Source of the DNA: Achromobacter xylosoxidans | GTDB taxonomy: Bacteria; Pseudomonadota; Gammaproteobacteria; Burkholderiales; Burkholderiaceae_B | Assembly: GCF_002192695.1 (NCBI RefSeq) | Contig: NZ_MTLG01000104.1 | Coordinates: forward strand, 62,001 to 126,000 | Direction: 5' to 3' | Length of the DNA stretch: 64,000 bases | Shown here: positions 9,186 to 18,491 of the stretch, in pieces | How the letters are laid out: each line of letters begins with the position of its first letter | Position numbering within the stretch: the stretch's first letter is position 1 | Program-made: the position numbers and the translations under genes | The notes under the pieces: model-generated | What the model was told of the DNA's origin: nothing | Seen by the model: the letters and a program-made list of their open reading frames with translations, nothing else | The model's database searches: none

Positions 9186-9650
9186 TCAGCCGGCCGGCCG
9201 GACCGCGCCGGGTTCATGACGCATTTCATATTCCAGGTCGGTCTCCTCCACGGGGATGAAGCCCAGCGCTTCGTAGAGGCGCCGGGCGGGGCTGCCCTTG
9301 AGCACGCTCAGGGTGACGGGGACGCCTGCGGCGTCGGCTTCGTCCAGCACGCCTTGCAGCAGGCGGCGGCCCAGCCCGCGGCCCTGGAAGGCGGGGTCGA
9401 TCTGGATCTGCACGATGCGCCAGCCGGCCGGGTCCCGGCCATGCTTGAACAGGCCGGCGGGCCGGCCGTCCAGCCAGACGATGCGGGCATCCTCGAAGCG
9501 GTAGCGGATGCGGGCCAGGTGATGGTCGTCGTCCAGCGGCGCGCCCGCTCGCTGCAGGTGTTCCTGCATGGTGGTCTTGCGCAGGGTCAGCAGGAAGGGC
9601 AGGTCGTCTTCGGTGGCGGGTTGCAGCGCCAAGGAGCAGGTCTGGGTCAT
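9186..9650 (-). CDS. GNAT-family N-acetyltransferase
   Basis: 154 residues with the GNAT fold. The acetyl-CoA pyrophosphate-binding motif is DPAFQGRGLGRRLLQGVL (motif Q-x-x-G-x-G), followed by motif B with SPARRLYEALGFIPVEE. The N-terminal stretch LQPATEDDLPFLLTLRKTT is typical of family members that act on small molecules. Acceptor substrate not predictable. A single-gene unit between the ECF cluster and the catabolic cluster. Confidence 0.85.
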   Translation of the reverse strand: MTQTCSLALQPATEDDLPFLLTLRKTTMQEHLQRAGAPLDDDHHLARIRYRFEDARIVWLDGRPAGLFKHGRDPAGWRIVQIQIDPAFQGRGLGRRLLQGVLDEADAAGVPVTLSVLKGSPARRLYEALGFIPVEETDLEYEMRHEPGAVRPAG

Positions 9651-9778
9651 GGAAACGAGGGAAGTATGAGGCGTCCGGCGGCCGCGCCGGCCCGATTATC
9701 AGGTTATAGAGCGGTTGGGCTCCGGACGCCAGCCCGCCGCCGGGGCCGGACTGGAGCTTGGACCGGGACTCGGACCCG

Positions 9779-10822
9779 TCAAGCCGCGCCGCCGCCGCGG
9801 GCGCACTCCCAGCCCAGCTCGGCCAGCGGTTCCACCTTGGCGCCCATGGATAGGGCGTCGTCGGCCGCGGCGTTGCCGCCCGAGGCGCGCGCGGCAACGC
9901 CCTGCAGGATGGCGGCCATGCGGAAGAAACTGTAGGCCAGGTAGAAGCCCCAATCGGACACGCCGGCCAGCCCGCGCGCCCGGCAATACGCCGCCACGGC
10001 CTCGTCCTCGGTGGGGATGCCCAGCGCGCGGAGATCGGAGCCGGCCACGCCGCGCCACAGTTGCGGCGATACGCGCCAGCACATGCAGTAATAGGCCAGG
10101 TCCGCCAGCGGGTGCCCCAGCGTGGAAAGCTCCCAGTCCAGCAGGGCCAGGGCGCGGGGCTCGGTGGGGTGGAAGATCAGGTTGTCCAGCCGGAAATCGC
10201 CATGCACCAGACGGGTTTCGTCGCTGGCGGGAATGTTGCGCGGCAGCCAGTCGATCAGCGATTCCATGGCGGGCAAGTCGGCGGCCGGCCGGCTTTCGCG
10301 GTATTGCCGCGTCCAGCGCGAGATCTGGCGCGCGTAGTAGTTGCCGGGACGGCCATAGCTTTCCAGGCCCAGGGCGGCGTAGTCCAGCTGATGCAGGGCG
10401 GCGAGCACGCGGCTGGTTTCCGCGTAGATGGCGCCGCGTTCGGCCGGCTCCAGGCCCGGCAGGGCCGGGTCGACGAAGCTGCGTCCCTGCACGTAGTCCA
10501 TCAGATAAAAGGGCGTGCCGAGCAGGCTGTCATCGGCGCAATAGTCCAGCATGCGCGGCACGGGCACCTCGCTGCCCTGCAACGCCCGCATGACCTGGAA
10601 CTCGCGGTCGATGGCGTGCGCCGAGGGTAGCAGCTTGCCCGCGGGTTGCTTGCGCAGCACGTACTGGCCGCGGGCCGTGGTCACGACGTAGGTCGGATTC
10701 GACTGGCCGCCAGCGAGGCGGCGCAGCGCCACTTCCTCCGTCCGCCCCGCATACCCGGCGCGGACCAGATAGGCGGCCAACGCGTCGCGGCCGGCGATCG
10801 GGTCTTCGGATGCGCCCGTCAC
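9779..10822 (-). CDS. APH-family phosphotransferase, ACAD10/11- and LvaA-like
   Basis: 347-residue kinase of the aminoglycoside-phosphotransferase fold: nucleotide-binding Lys58 (YVLRK), Glu74, catalytic loop [10 protein letters not shown] (Asp209, Asn214) and the metal-binding Asp229 in [19 protein letters not shown]. It starts with GTG at 10822, overlapping the stop of the upstream acyl-CoA dehydrogenase as GTGA, so the two are translationally coupled. In human ACAD10/ACAD11 the two activities are one polypeptide; in the Pseudomonas levulinate pathway a similar kinase (LvaA) phosphorylates 4-hydroxyacyl-CoA. I infer the same type of reaction here. Antibiotic resistance is unlikely given the neighbours. 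Confidence 0.85.
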   Translation of the reverse strand: MTGASEDPIAGRDALAAYLVRAGYAGRTEEVALRRLAGGQSNPTYVVTTARGQYVLRKQPAGKLLPSAHAIDREFQVMRALQGSEVPVPRMLDYCADDSLLGTPFYLMDYVQGRSFVDPALPGLEPAERGAIYAETSRVLAALHQLDYAALGLESYGRPGNYYARQISRWTRQYRESRPAADLPAMESLIDWLPRNIPASDETRLVHGDFRLDNLIFHPTEPRALALLDWELSTLGHPLADLAYYCMCWRVSPQLWRGVAGSDLRALGIPTEDEAVAAYCRARGLAGVSDWGFYLAYSFFRMAAILQGVAARASGGNAAADDALSMGAKVEPLAELGWECARGGGAA

Positions 10823-12042
10823 GATTGCGCTCCGCTCGATTCCTGCGCCTGCCAATGCCAGAAGTCGTCGCCTTCGTCCATCAGGAACCTCGCCAGCACC
10901 ATCTTGTGCACTTCCGAGGCGCCATCCACCAGCCGGGCCTGGCGCGCGTAGCGGTAGATCCAGGCCAGCGCCGTATCGCGCGAATAGCCGCGCGCGCCGG
11001 TCAGCTGGATGGCGGTGTCGACCGCCTTGTGCAGCGTTTCGGAGACGACGATCTTCGCCATCGAGACTTCCTTGCGCGCGTAGCTTCCCTGGTCCAAGGC
11101 GACGGCGGCGCGCATCGTCAGCAGGCGGCCGATCTCGATCGCCATGGCGCATTCGCCCAGCATCCATTGCACGCCTTCGCGTTCGGCCAGCGCGGTGCCG
11201 AAGCTCTGGCGGGTTGCGACGTAGTCGCGCGCGATCGCCAGGGAGCGGCGCGCCAGCCCCAACCAGCGCATGCAATGCGTCAGCCGCGCGGGCCCCAGGC
11301 GGATCTGCGTGACCTTCAGGCCGTCGCCCACGCCGAGCAGGCGGTTCTCGTCGGGGATCTCCAGCCCGTCGAACACCAGTTCGCAATGGCCGCCGTGTTC
11401 CTCCGGCCCCATGATGGGGATGCGCCGTTCGATGCGCCAGCCGGGCTGGTCCGCGTCGAAGAGAAAGGCTGTCAGGCCCTTGCGCGGATCGTCCGAGGTC
11501 TTGGCCATCAGGATGAAGTGCTGCGCCACGCCCGCGCCGGTGATGAACCACTTCTTGCCATGCACCCGCCATTTGCCGTCTTGCAGGGTGGCGGTGGTGC
11601 GCATCATGGAAGGGTCGGAGCCGCTGCCCGGATGCGGTTCGGTCATGGCGAACGACGATCGCACCTTGCCGTCCACGATGGGCTGCAGCCAGCGCGCCTT
11701 CTGCGCCTCGGTGGCGACCTTCTCCAGCACCATCATGTTGCCGTCGTCGGGCGCCGCGCTGTTGAACACCACGGGTCCGAAGATCGACACGTTCATTTCC
11801 TCGTAGCAGGCCGCCATGCCGACGCGCGACAGGCCCTGGCCGCCGCGTTCGCGCGGCATCTGCAGCGCCCACAGCCCGGCTTCGCGCGCGCGGCGGCGCA
11901 GCGGCTGCAGGACTTCCTCGCGGATGTTCTCGTGTTCGTCGTAGGAGGACGGGTCCGCCTCCGCCGGCAGGATGTGGGTTTCGACGAAGTCCTTGATGCG
12001 CCGGCGATAGCTTTCGATTTCTGGCGTGAGGCTGAAGTCCAT
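10819..12042 (-). CDS. Acyl-CoA dehydrogenase, ACAD10/11-like
   Basis: 407-residue flavoprotein with the three-part ACAD fold: helical N-domain ([20 protein letters not shown]), middle beta-domain with [21 protein letters not shown] and KWFITGAG, and C-terminal helical domain with [17 protein letters not shown]. Where medium-chain enzymes carry the catalytic Glu of YEGT, this protein has DG at 373-374 ([10 protein letters not shown]). The DG-x-x-EVH signature is what I recall for the ACAD10/11 group, which acts on 4-hydroxyacyl-CoA after phosphorylation. It is coupled to the APH-like kinase downstream, which strengthens that reading. Start is the ATG at 12042, 14 bases after the SDR stop. Confidence 0.88.
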   Translation of the reverse strand: MDFSLTPEIESYRRRIKDFVETHILPAEADPSSYDEHENIREEVLQPLRRRAREAGLWALQMPRERGGQGLSRVGMAACYEEMNVSIFGPVVFNSAAPDDGNMMVLEKVATEAQKARWLQPIVDGKVRSSFAMTEPHPGSGSDPSMMRTTATLQDGKWRVHGKKWFITGAGVAQHFILMAKTSDDPRKGLTAFLFDADQPGWRIERRIPIMGPEEHGGHCELVFDGLEIPDENRLLGVGDGLKVTQIRLGPARLTHCMRWLGLARRSLAIARDYVATRQSFGTALAEREGVQWMLGECAMAIEIGRLLTMRAAVALDQGSYARKEVSMAKIVVSETLHKAVDTAIQLTGARGYSRDTALAWIYRYARQARLVDGASEVHKMVLARFLMDEGDDFWHWQAQESSGAQS

Positions 12043-12056
12043 GTTGCGTCCCGGAG

Positions 12057-12818
12057 TCAAAGCGTGGAAATGAGATGTCCGCCGTCCACCACCAGGACCG
12101 ACCCGGTCATGAAGGAAGAGGCGTCGGAAGCCAGCAGCAGCAGGGGAGCCGACAGCTCCCGCGCCTGCCCGAGCCGGCGCTGCGGCACGCGCCGGATCAG
12201 CGCCTGTCCCGCGTCGCTGGCGAAGAATTCGCGGTTCAGGTCGGTTTCTATGTAGCCTGGCGCCAGCGCATTGACGCGGATACCGTGGCGCGCCCATTCC
12301 AGCGCCAGGGCCTGCGTCAGCTGGATCAGCGCAGCCTTGGAGGCGGCGTAGGCCGGCACCTGCTGGGCCACCCGCAGCCCGAGGATGGAGGCAATGTTGA
12401 TGATGCTGCCGCCGCCGTGCGCCTGCATGTGGCGCCCGGCTGCCTGCGCCACGCGCCAGGTGCCATTGAGGTTGACGTCGATCACGTCCATCCAGTCGGC
12501 TTCGGTATGCTCCAGCGCCGGCCGTGTGGCCGTGACGCCGGCGTTGTTGATCAGGATGTCGATGGCGCCGCCCAGGCGCTCGGACGCGGCATCGAACAGG
12601 CCCGCGACGCTGTCGGGCTGGGTAACGTCCAGCGCGATGGCGCATGCCTGGCGATCCGTGGCGGCCAGTTCCGCGGCCAGCTGCTCGCCGGCCTGCAGCC
12701 TGCGTCCGGCCAGGGCCACGTGCGCGCCCGCCGCGGACAGGGTGCGCGCGAACTCGGCGCCCAGTCCGCCGAAGGCGCCGGTCACCAGGGCCCGCTTGTT
12801 GCGTAGGTCCTCGAACAT
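12057..12818 (-). CDS. Short-chain dehydrogenase/reductase
   Basis: 253-residue classical [11 protein letters not shown] (13-20) binds NAD(P); NNAG is at 91-94; the catalytic residues Ser144, Tyr157 and Lys161 (YAASK) are intact; the C-terminus ends in [15 protein letters not shown]. It probably oxidises or reduces a hydroxy/keto intermediate of the surrounding pathway. In a levulinate-like scheme it would be the 4-oxoacyl-CoA reductase (LvaD-like position), which is inference. It lies between the RidA gene and the acyl-CoA dehydrogenase in the same transcript. Confidence 0.9.
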   Translation of the reverse strand: MFEDLRNKRALVTGAFGGLGAEFARTLSAAGAHVALAGRRLQAGEQLAAELAATDRQACAIALDVTQPDSVAGLFDAASERLGGAIDILINNAGVTATRPALEHTEADWMDVIDVNLNGTWRVAQAAGRHMQAHGGGSIINIASILGLRVAQQVPAYAASKAALIQLTQALALEWARHGIRVNALAPGYIETDLNREFFASDAGQALIRRVPQRRLGQARELSAPLLLLASDASSFMTGSVLVVDGGHLISTL

Positions 12819-12852
12819 GCTTGTTCTCCTTCGGGCGATGCCGCCGCGGCGG

Positions 12853-13245
12853 TCATGCAGGCTTGTACGCCGACGCTTCCACTTCGATCAGCCACTCGGG
12901 CCGCGCCAGGGCGCGCACCACGACCAGCGTCGCGGCGGGACGGGCCTCGCCCAGATAGGCCAGCCTGACCGGGCCGAGCAGCGGGAGCTGGCTTTCGTCC
13001 GTGATGTAGGTCACGACCTTGACCAGATCGCCCGCATGCATCCCCGCGGCCTCCAGCATGGCCTGGATGTTGCGCCAGGCGGCATGGGCCTGGGCTTCGA
13101 AGCCCTGGGCGAGCGCGCCTTCCGACGATACTCCCACCTGGCCGGCAATGTGCAGCCAGCGCCCGGCGCCTTCGGTCAGCACGCCCTGGCTGTAGGGGCC
13201 CAGCGGCGCGCAGACGCCCGCGGGATTGAGTGGTTGGCCTGCCAT
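12853..13245 (-). CDS. RidA/YjgF-family protein
   Basis: 130 residues with the Rid trimer fold signature: PLGPYSQGVLTEGAGRWLHIAGQVG, then AWRNIQAMLEAAGMHAGDLVKVVTYI and WLIEVEASAYKPA at the end. Family members hydrolyse reactive enamines/imines or act as deaminases in catabolic clusters. Its presence hints that the pathway makes an imine or another labile intermediate. The start is ATG 13245 with a GGAGT site upstream; 20 bases separate it from the alpha/beta hydrolase gene. Confidence 0.87.
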   Translation of the reverse strand: MAGQPLNPAGVCAPLGPYSQGVLTEGAGRWLHIAGQVGVSSEGALAQGFEAQAHAAWRNIQAMLEAAGMHAGDLVKVVTYITDESQLPLLGPVRLAYLGEARPAATLVVVRALARPEWLIEVEASAYKPA

Positions 13246-13265
13246 GGGGACTCCTTGTGGAAAGA

Positions 13266-14138
13266 TCAGGCCCGGCCTGCGCCGGACAGCAGCAGATCGA
13301 GCGTCTTGTTGAACAGCGGATAGCCGCCGCCGGCGAAATCGGTCAGCAGATCGAAATGGTTGCGCTGCGGCACCACCAGGTTCTCGACCGCGTGGCCGTG
13401 GCTGGCGCAGTGTTGCGAGAAGTCCCGGCTCTGGCCGCGGAAGCCCTCGGTTTCCAGGGCGCCGGCCGCGAACACCATGGGGACCTCGTACAGCGTGGCT
13501 TGTTGGTACAGCCCCAGGCTGCGGGCTTCGGCCGCGCTCATGTGGAGATCGCGGTTGATGGAAGTGCGTAGCAGCGGTTCCAGATCGAACAGGCCGCTTA
13601 AGCCCACATAGCCGCGTATCCTGCCCGCCAGGGCGGGCACCAGGTCGCGGCACAGCGCGCGGGCGGCCATGTGCCCGCCGGCGGAGTGGCCGGACAGCAC
13701 GATGCGGCTGGCGTCGTAACCGTGGCGCTCGCCCTGCGCGGTCAGCCAGGACACGGCGGCGCAGGCTTCGTCGACGATTTCGGAGACGCTCGCATGCGGC
13801 GCCAGCGTGTAGTTGGGCAGCGCCACGGCCACGCCGCGAGCCAGGTATTCGTCGGCGATGAACGAGAAGCCATGCTTGTCCAGCGCGCGCCAGTAGCCGC
13901 CATGGATGAAAACCAGCAGCGGCGGCGCCGGCACGTGGCCGGGAACGAACAGGTCCAGCACGCTCGAGGGCCGCTCGCCGAAGCGCAGGTCCAGGCGCGC
14001 TTCGGGCCGGTTGCGGGTATTCGCGCTGCGGCGTGCGTAGGTAAAGTAGATTTCCTCGCGTTCGGGATGCCGGGCACGCAGGTTGTACTGCGCTTCCTGC
14101 TCCGGATCGATCGCCTGTCCCTGGGTAGAACACGTCAT
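13266..14138 (-). CDS. Alpha/beta hydrolase, arylformamidase-like
   Basis: 290-residue alpha/beta hydrolase with the oxyanion motif HGGYW (79-83), nucleophile Ser152 in LSGHSAGGH and the catalytic-His region VPQRNHFDLLTDF near the C-terminus. HGGYW plus GHSAGGH resembles kynurenine formamidase-type enzymes and carboxylesterases of the BD-FAE group. The substrate may be an ester, formamide or activated acyl group. It is the first enzyme gene after the ABC transporter genes, 18 bases past the livF-like start in the same direction, so it may perform the first hydrolysis after uptake (inference). Confidence 0.82.
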   Translation of the reverse strand: MTCSTQGQAIDPEQEAQYNLRARHPEREEIYFTYARRSANTRNRPEARLDLRFGERPSSVLDLFVPGHVPAPPLLVFIHGGYWRALDKHGFSFIADEYLARGVAVALPNYTLAPHASVSEIVDEACAAVSWLTAQGERHGYDASRIVLSGHSAGGHMAARALCRDLVPALAGRIRGYVGLSGLFDLEPLLRTSINRDLHMSAAEARSLGLYQQATLYEVPMVFAAGALETEGFRGQSRDFSQHCASHGHAVENLVVPQRNHFDLLTDFAGGGYPLFNKTLDLLLSGAGRA

Positions 14139-14156
14139 CGCGTCACCTGTCTCCTG

Positions 14157-14870
14157 TCAGGCGCCCAGATAGGCGGCCTGTACCCGTGTATCGTCGCGCA
14201 GCGCCTGGGCGCTGCCCGAATACGCCACCCGGCCTTCCTGCAGCACGTAGCCGTAGTCCGCGGCGCTCAAGGTCAGCCTGGCGTTCTGTTCGGCGATGAA
14301 CAGCGTCAGGCCTTCCTGCTTGAGCCGCCGCAGCGACAGGAAGATGTCCTTCACGACCAGGGGCGCCAGGCCCATGGACGGTTCGTCCAGCATCAACAGG
14401 CGCGGGCTGCTCATCAGGGCCCGGCCGATCGCGACCATCTGCTGTTCGCCGCCGGACAGCGTTCCCGCAGGCTGGCGGGCGCGCTCGGACAGCCGCGGGA
14501 ACAGGTCCAGGACGAAGTCGAGGTTGCGGCGAAATTCCGACTGGCGGCGTTGCTTGAGCAGTTTGTAGCCGCCCATTTCCAGGTTTTCGCTGACCGATAG
14601 CGGCGCGAACACGCGCCGGCCTTCGGGCACCAGGACGATGCCGCGGTCGACGATGCGGTCGGCGGGCAGCGCTTCTATCGCTTCCCCTTCGAAGCGCACG
14701 CTGCCGCGCAGGGGGCGCAGCAGGCCGCTCAGGCTGCGCATGACGGTGGTCTTGCCGGCGCCGTTGGCGCCGAGCAGGCAGCCTATCTGCCCGGCGGGAA
14801 TCTCCAGGCTGGTTTCCCGCAGGACGTCGCCGGCGCCATACGAGGCGCACAGGTTGGTGATTTCAAGCAT
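14157..14870 (-). CDS. Liv-type ABC transporter ATP-binding protein (LivF-like)
   Basis: 237 residues: Walker A GANGAGKTT, signature LSGGEQQM, Walker B RLLMLDEPSMGLAP, and the H-loop replaced by EQNARLTL as usual for LivF. It powers import with its LivG partner, whose stop region overlaps its start by eight bases (14863-14870). It is the last of the four inner-membrane/ATPase genes before the catabolic enzymes. Confidence 0.93.
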   Translation of the reverse strand: MLEITNLCASYGAGDVLRETSLEIPAGQIGCLLGANGAGKTTVMRSLSGLLRPLRGSVRFEGEAIEALPADRIVDRGIVLVPEGRRVFAPLSVSENLEMGGYKLLKQRRQSEFRRNLDFVLDLFPRLSERARQPAGTLSGGEQQMVAIGRALMSSPRLLMLDEPSMGLAPLVVKDIFLSLRRLKQEGLTLFIAEQNARLTLSAADYGYVLQEGRVAYSGSAQALRDDTRVQAAYLGA

Positions 14871-15642
14871 CGGGCATGTCCTCCCCGAGATAGGCCTTCA
14901 GGACCAGGGGATCGACGCGCACCGCGTCGGCCTGGCCTTCGGCAATCTTGCGGCCGTAGTTCAGGACCAGGATGTCGTCGCACAGCTGCATGACGAAGCT
15001 CATGTTGTGCTCGACCAGCAGCACGGTCACCCCGCTGGCGTTGACTTCGCGTATGACCTGGGCCACCTGCGCCACTTCGGCATGCGGCACGCCCGCGACG
15101 GGTTCGTCCAGCAGCAGCAGCGTGGGATCGGCGGCCAGGGCGCGGGCGATTTCCAGGATCTTGGCCTGGCCGAAGCTCAGGTCCGCGGCCAGCACGTCGG
15201 CCTGGCGGGCCAGATGCAGTTGTTCCAGCCGCTGCATCGCGATGTCGCGCATCCGCCGTTCGTCGCGGCGCTGGCGGGGCGTGCGCAGCATGCAGGCCCA
15301 CAGGCCGGAGCCGAAGCGCGCATGGCAGCCGACCATGACGTTCTCCAGCACCGTCAGGTCCTTGAAGATCTGCAGGTTCTGGAAGGTGCGGGCGATGCCC
15401 AGCCGGACACGCTGGTGCGGCGGCAGGCCCCGCACCGAGCGGCCGCGAAAGCGCACCTCGCCGTTGCCCGGCTGCAGCAACCCCGCGACGATGTTGAACA
15501 GGGTGCTCTTGCCCGCGCCATTGGGGCCGATGAGGCCCTTGATCTGGCCTTGCTTCAGGTCGAAGGACAGGTCGGCAAGCGCGGCCAGTCCGCCGAAATT
15601 GATGCCCAGGTCCCGCACCGACAGGAAATCGTGATCAGCCAT
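14863..15642 (-). CDS. Liv-type ABC transporter ATP-binding protein (LivG-like)
   Basis: 259 residues: Walker A GPNGAGKST, signature LSFGQAKILEIARAL, Walker B LLLLDEPVAGVPH and VLLVEHNMSFVM. The LivG hallmark GLIGPNGAGK and the insert after the helical domain are present. It overlaps the LivM-like gene upstream and the LivF-like gene downstream by eight bases each, so all are translated from one message. Confidence 0.93.
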   Translation of the reverse strand: MADHDFLSVRDLGINFGGLAALADLSFDLKQGQIKGLIGPNGAGKSTLFNIVAGLLQPGNGEVRFRGRSVRGLPPHQRVRLGIARTFQNLQIFKDLTVLENVMVGCHARFGSGLWACMLRTPRQRRDERRMRDIAMQRLEQLHLARQADVLAADLSFGQAKILEIARALAADPTLLLLDEPVAGVPHAEVAQVAQVIREVNASGVTVLLVEHNMSFVMQLCDDILVLNYGRKIAEGQADAVRVDPLVLKAYLGEDMPDA

Positions 15643-16657
15643 GGCGCACCTTTCCCTTTGTTGCCGCCACCGGGGACGCGGGCAGGCGGGCTGAACGCCT
15701 GCACAGCCGCTGCGCCAGTCCCGCCAGCCCCCCCGGGAAGAACATCAGGACCAGGATCATGCCCAGCCCGAACAGCAGCAGCTCGACGTCGTGGAAGGCG
15801 CGCAGCAGTTCCGGCACCGCGGTGTAGACCAGCGCGCCGAACAGCGGCCCCCAGTACTTGCCCCAGCCGCCGACCGCGACCATGACCAGCAGCAGCACCG
15901 ATGCGGAGAAGCTGAAGGTCTCGGGCGACGCGAACTGGTTGAAGTGGACATAGAACGTGCCCGCCAGGGCCGCGACCGCGGCGCAGAGCACGAACACCGC
16001 CACCTTGAGCGCATAGGTGTTGATGCCCAGGCTGGCCGCGCCGACCTCGCTGCCGGCCACGCTGATCATGGCGCGGCCGATGCGCGAGCGGGTCAGGTTG
16101 AGGAAACCCCACATCAGTAAGAGGCCCGCGGCCCAGGCCAGGTAGAAGAAGCGCCGGTCGGTATCGAAGGCATAGCCCGCGACCGTGATGGGTTCGACGC
16201 CCGACAGGCCGTTGGGGCCGCCCGTGTAGTCCACCAGTTCGACGAACAGCACCGACAGGATGGCGTTGAATCCCAGCGTTGCCATCGCCAGGTAGTGACC
16301 CCGCAGCCGCAGCACGGGCAGGGCGATCAACAGCGCCGCCGTGCTTGCGACCGCCAGCGCGGCCGGGATGCTGGCAAGCGCGGGGAGGCCGTACTTGGCC
16401 GACAAGGCGCCGCTGACATAGGCGCCCAGGCCGAAGAAGCCGGCCTGGCACATGGAGATCTGCCCACAGTAGCCCATCAGCAGGTTGAGGCTGGCGATCA
16501 GCATCAGGTTGATGCTGAACGTCACCGCCAGGCCCACGGCATAGCTGTTCGGCGCCACCAGCGGAAACAGAAGGAACAGGCCCCACAGCGCCAGCAGGAT
16601 GCGCAAATCGTGGCGCGCGCCGTCCCCGGGCGGATGGATTTCGGATTTCATCGTCAC
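15635..16657 (-). CDS. Liv-type ABC transporter permease (LivM-like)
   Basis: 340-residue inner-membrane permease with about nine or ten hydrophobic segments. The conserved stretch LNLLMGYCGQISMCQAGFFGLGAYVSG near residue 60 and VGAASLGINTYALKVAVFVL in the cytosolic coupling loop identify the branched-chain amino-acid/amide permease family. It pairs with the LivH-like permease encoded five bases upstream. These transporters often carry acids or amides rather than amino acids; the substrate here is not known. Confidence 0.92.
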   Translation of the reverse strand: MTMKSEIHPPGDGARHDLRILLALWGLFLLFPLVAPNSYAVGLAVTFSINLMLIASLNLLMGYCGQISMCQAGFFGLGAYVSGALSAKYGLPALASIPAALAVASTAALLIALPVLRLRGHYLAMATLGFNAILSVLFVELVDYTGGPNGLSGVEPITVAGYAFDTDRRFFYLAWAAGLLLMWGFLNLTRSRIGRAMISVAGSEVGAASLGINTYALKVAVFVLCAAVAALAGTFYVHFNQFASPETFSFSASVLLLVMVAVGGWGKYWGPLFGALVYTAVPELLRAFHDVELLLFGLGMILVLMFFPGGLAGLAQRLCRRSARLPASPVAATKGKVRHG

Positions 16658-16662
16658 CCCTT

Positions 16663-17547
16663 TCAGACCTTGTTGATTTCGGCTTTGCCCAGCAGGCCCT
16701 GGGGACGGTAGAACAGCACCAGCAGCAGCACGATGAAGGACAGCGCGTCCTTGTACTGCGAGGAAATCAGGCCGCCGCCCAGCGCTTCGATCACGCCCAG
16801 CAGCACGCCGCCGAGCAAGGCGCCCTGCAGGCTGCCCAGGCCGCCCAGCATGGCCGCGCTGAAGCCCTTGAAGCCGAGCATGGTGCCGTGGTCATAGGAG
16901 GTGAAGGTCAGCGGCGCGATGATCACGCCCGCGATGCCGCCGGCCAGCGCCGCCAGCACGAAGGCCACCGTCACCGACCGCCGCACGTTGATGCCGACCA
17001 GGGCGGCCGCGTCGCGGTCGATGGCGGTCGCGCGCAGGGTCTTGCCCAGCAGGGTGCGCTCGAAGAAGAAGTGCGTCCCCAGCATGAAGGCCAGCGCCAC
17101 CCCCATCACCCAGAAGCTCTGCGGCGGAATCTGCGCGCCGGCCAGCGGCACCGGCGCATCGCCCGAGAATGCGGGATAGCCCATCGGCGTCTTGCCCAGC
17201 CCCAGCATCACCAGGCTTTTGGTACAGATGGCCAGGCCGATGCTGAGCAGCGTCACCAGCAGGGGCGCGGGCTTTTTCAGCGGATGGATCACCAGGCGTT
17301 CGGACACGCCGCCCGCCAAGGCCACCAGGGCCACGGCCGCCAGGCAGGACAGCCATAGCGGCAGCTCGGCCACCGCGTAACAGGCCGCCGCCACCATGCC
17401 GCCCATCATGACCCATTCGCCCTGGGCGAAGTTGATGGCGTCGGTGCTCTTGAAGATGACGTTGAATCCCACCGCCACGATGGCGTAGATGCTGCCGGTG
17501 GTGATTCCGGCGACCAGCAGTTGGATGATTTGCGCGGACATGTCCAT
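16663..17547 (-). CDS. Liv-type ABC transporter permease (LivH-like)
   Basis: 294-residue inner-membrane permease. The start MDMSAQIIQLLVAGITTGSIYAIVAVGFNVIF is typical for LivH, as are NFAQGEWVM and the coupling-loop stretch TLLGKTLRATAIDRDAAALVGIN. It lies 21 bases after the second ferritin-like gene and is in one run with livM/G/F-like genes. Confidence 0.92.
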   Translation of the reverse strand: MDMSAQIIQLLVAGITTGSIYAIVAVGFNVIFKSTDAINFAQGEWVMMGGMVAAACYAVAELPLWLSCLAAVALVALAGGVSERLVIHPLKKPAPLLVTLLSIGLAICTKSLVMLGLGKTPMGYPAFSGDAPVPLAGAQIPPQSFWVMGVALAFMLGTHFFFERTLLGKTLRATAIDRDAAALVGINVRRSVTVAFVLAALAGGIAGVIIAPLTFTSYDHGTMLGFKGFSAAMLGGLGSLQGALLGGVLLGVIEALGGGLISSQYKDALSFIVLLLVLFYRPQGLLGKAEINKV

Positions 17548-17568
17548 GGCAGGGCCCCCGGCGCCGGC

Positions 17569-18474
17569 TCAGTTGGGCCGGCGCGTGGTGAGCGCGATGC
17601 CCGGCAGTTCGACGCCGAAATCGGCCAGCCGCCGCGTCACCGTCTCCAGGTACGACCACAGGACCTCGTGCTCCCGGTCGGCCGACGCAGCGCCCAGGCC
17701 CGCTTCGGCCGTCAGCGCGTTGGCCCGGCTTTCGGGACCATCGGGTTCCGCCAGCCAGGGGCAGTGATAGCCGCGCAGTTCGACCTCGTTCAGATAGCCC
17801 GACACGGCCTGGGCCACGGCGGCGCGGTCGGCGTCGGACCAGGCGGCGGCGCGTTCGGCGACATAGAGCCAGCCGAAGGTGGCGTGGCGTTCCTTGGCCT
17901 GGACGCATTGTTCCAGGATGCGGCGCGCTACCGGTTCACGGGCGTTTTCCAGGTACGCGCGGAACAGCTCCAGCTCCAGGCCGTCTTCCACCGCGGCGTG
18001 CGTGGTGAAGAAGGCGTCGGCATTGCAGGCGGCATCCAGCACCTGGCGATGCCTGCATTGATTGAAGATGGCTTCCTGCTGGGGGCTGGGCGGGCGGTTC
18101 AGGTAGCCGCCCAGCAGGGTGGCGTAGCGGTGGAAGCACTCGATCTGCCAGGCTTCCTCGGTGTTGCGCACGGTGAGGAAGTACTTGGGGTCGGACTCGC
18201 GGCCGCTCTCCAGGCACAGGCGCACCAGCAGCGCCGGTGTTTCGCTCAGGCCCGCGTATTCCACCCAGGCGCGGCGGCTCCAGGTCAGGCGGGCGGCGTC
18301 GCGGACCTGCGCATCGAGCGCGCCGAGGTCCAGGCTGGCCCAGGGAATGTCCGTTTCCGGCGCCCAGCGCTGCTGCTTGCCGGTTTCGTACAGTTCGCGG
18401 ATCGAGGTGATGGACTGCTTGAGCGTCAGCGGGAAGCGGCGCTCAACGGGAATTCTGGTCGTAGCTGCGTTCAT
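17569..18474 (-). CDS. Ferritin-like protein with incomplete diiron ligands (paralogue B)
   Basis: 301 residues, clearly homologous to the neighbouring 309-residue protein along the whole length (shared WSRRAW-EY, ETPAL/ESPAL, F-PVA-I, RHATFGW/RHCAFGW, GYHCPWLA/GYHSAWLA). It keeps Glu72 of helix 1, but the helix-2 E-x-x-H is Glu107-x-x-Gln110 and the helix-4 Glu is Lys194 (K-E-R-His197). At least two of the six expected iron ligands are therefore changed. It may be a structural or regulatory partner of the intact paralogue, or bind metal differently. Encoded 17 bases after the paralogue, so co-translated. I do not recognise a named family beyond ferritin-like. Confidence 0.72.
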   Translation of the reverse strand: MNAATTRIPVERRFPLTLKQSITSIRELYETGKQQRWAPETDIPWASLDLGALDAQVRDAARLTWSRRAWVEYAGLSETPALLVRLCLESGRESDPKYFLTVRNTEEAWQIECFHRYATLLGGYLNRPPSPQQEAIFNQCRHRQVLDAACNADAFFTTHAAVEDGLELELFRAYLENAREPVARRILEQCVQAKERHATFGWLYVAERAAAWSDADRAAVAQAVSGYLNEVELRGYHCPWLAEPDGPESRANALTAEAGLGAASADREHEVLWSYLETVTRRLADFGVELPGIALTTRRPN

Positions 18475-18491
18475 GACGGGTTCCCTCGGGT

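Noticed and set aside
9779..10822. Aminoglycoside resistance gene
   Set aside because: The APH fold is present, but coupling to an ACAD10/11-like dehydrogenase in a catabolic operon indicates a metabolic kinase.
14139..17547. A true branched-chain amino-acid transporter
   Set aside because: The Liv-type genes are clear, but the catabolic neighbours do not match Leu/Ile/Val breakdown, so no livFGMHK symbols were assigned.
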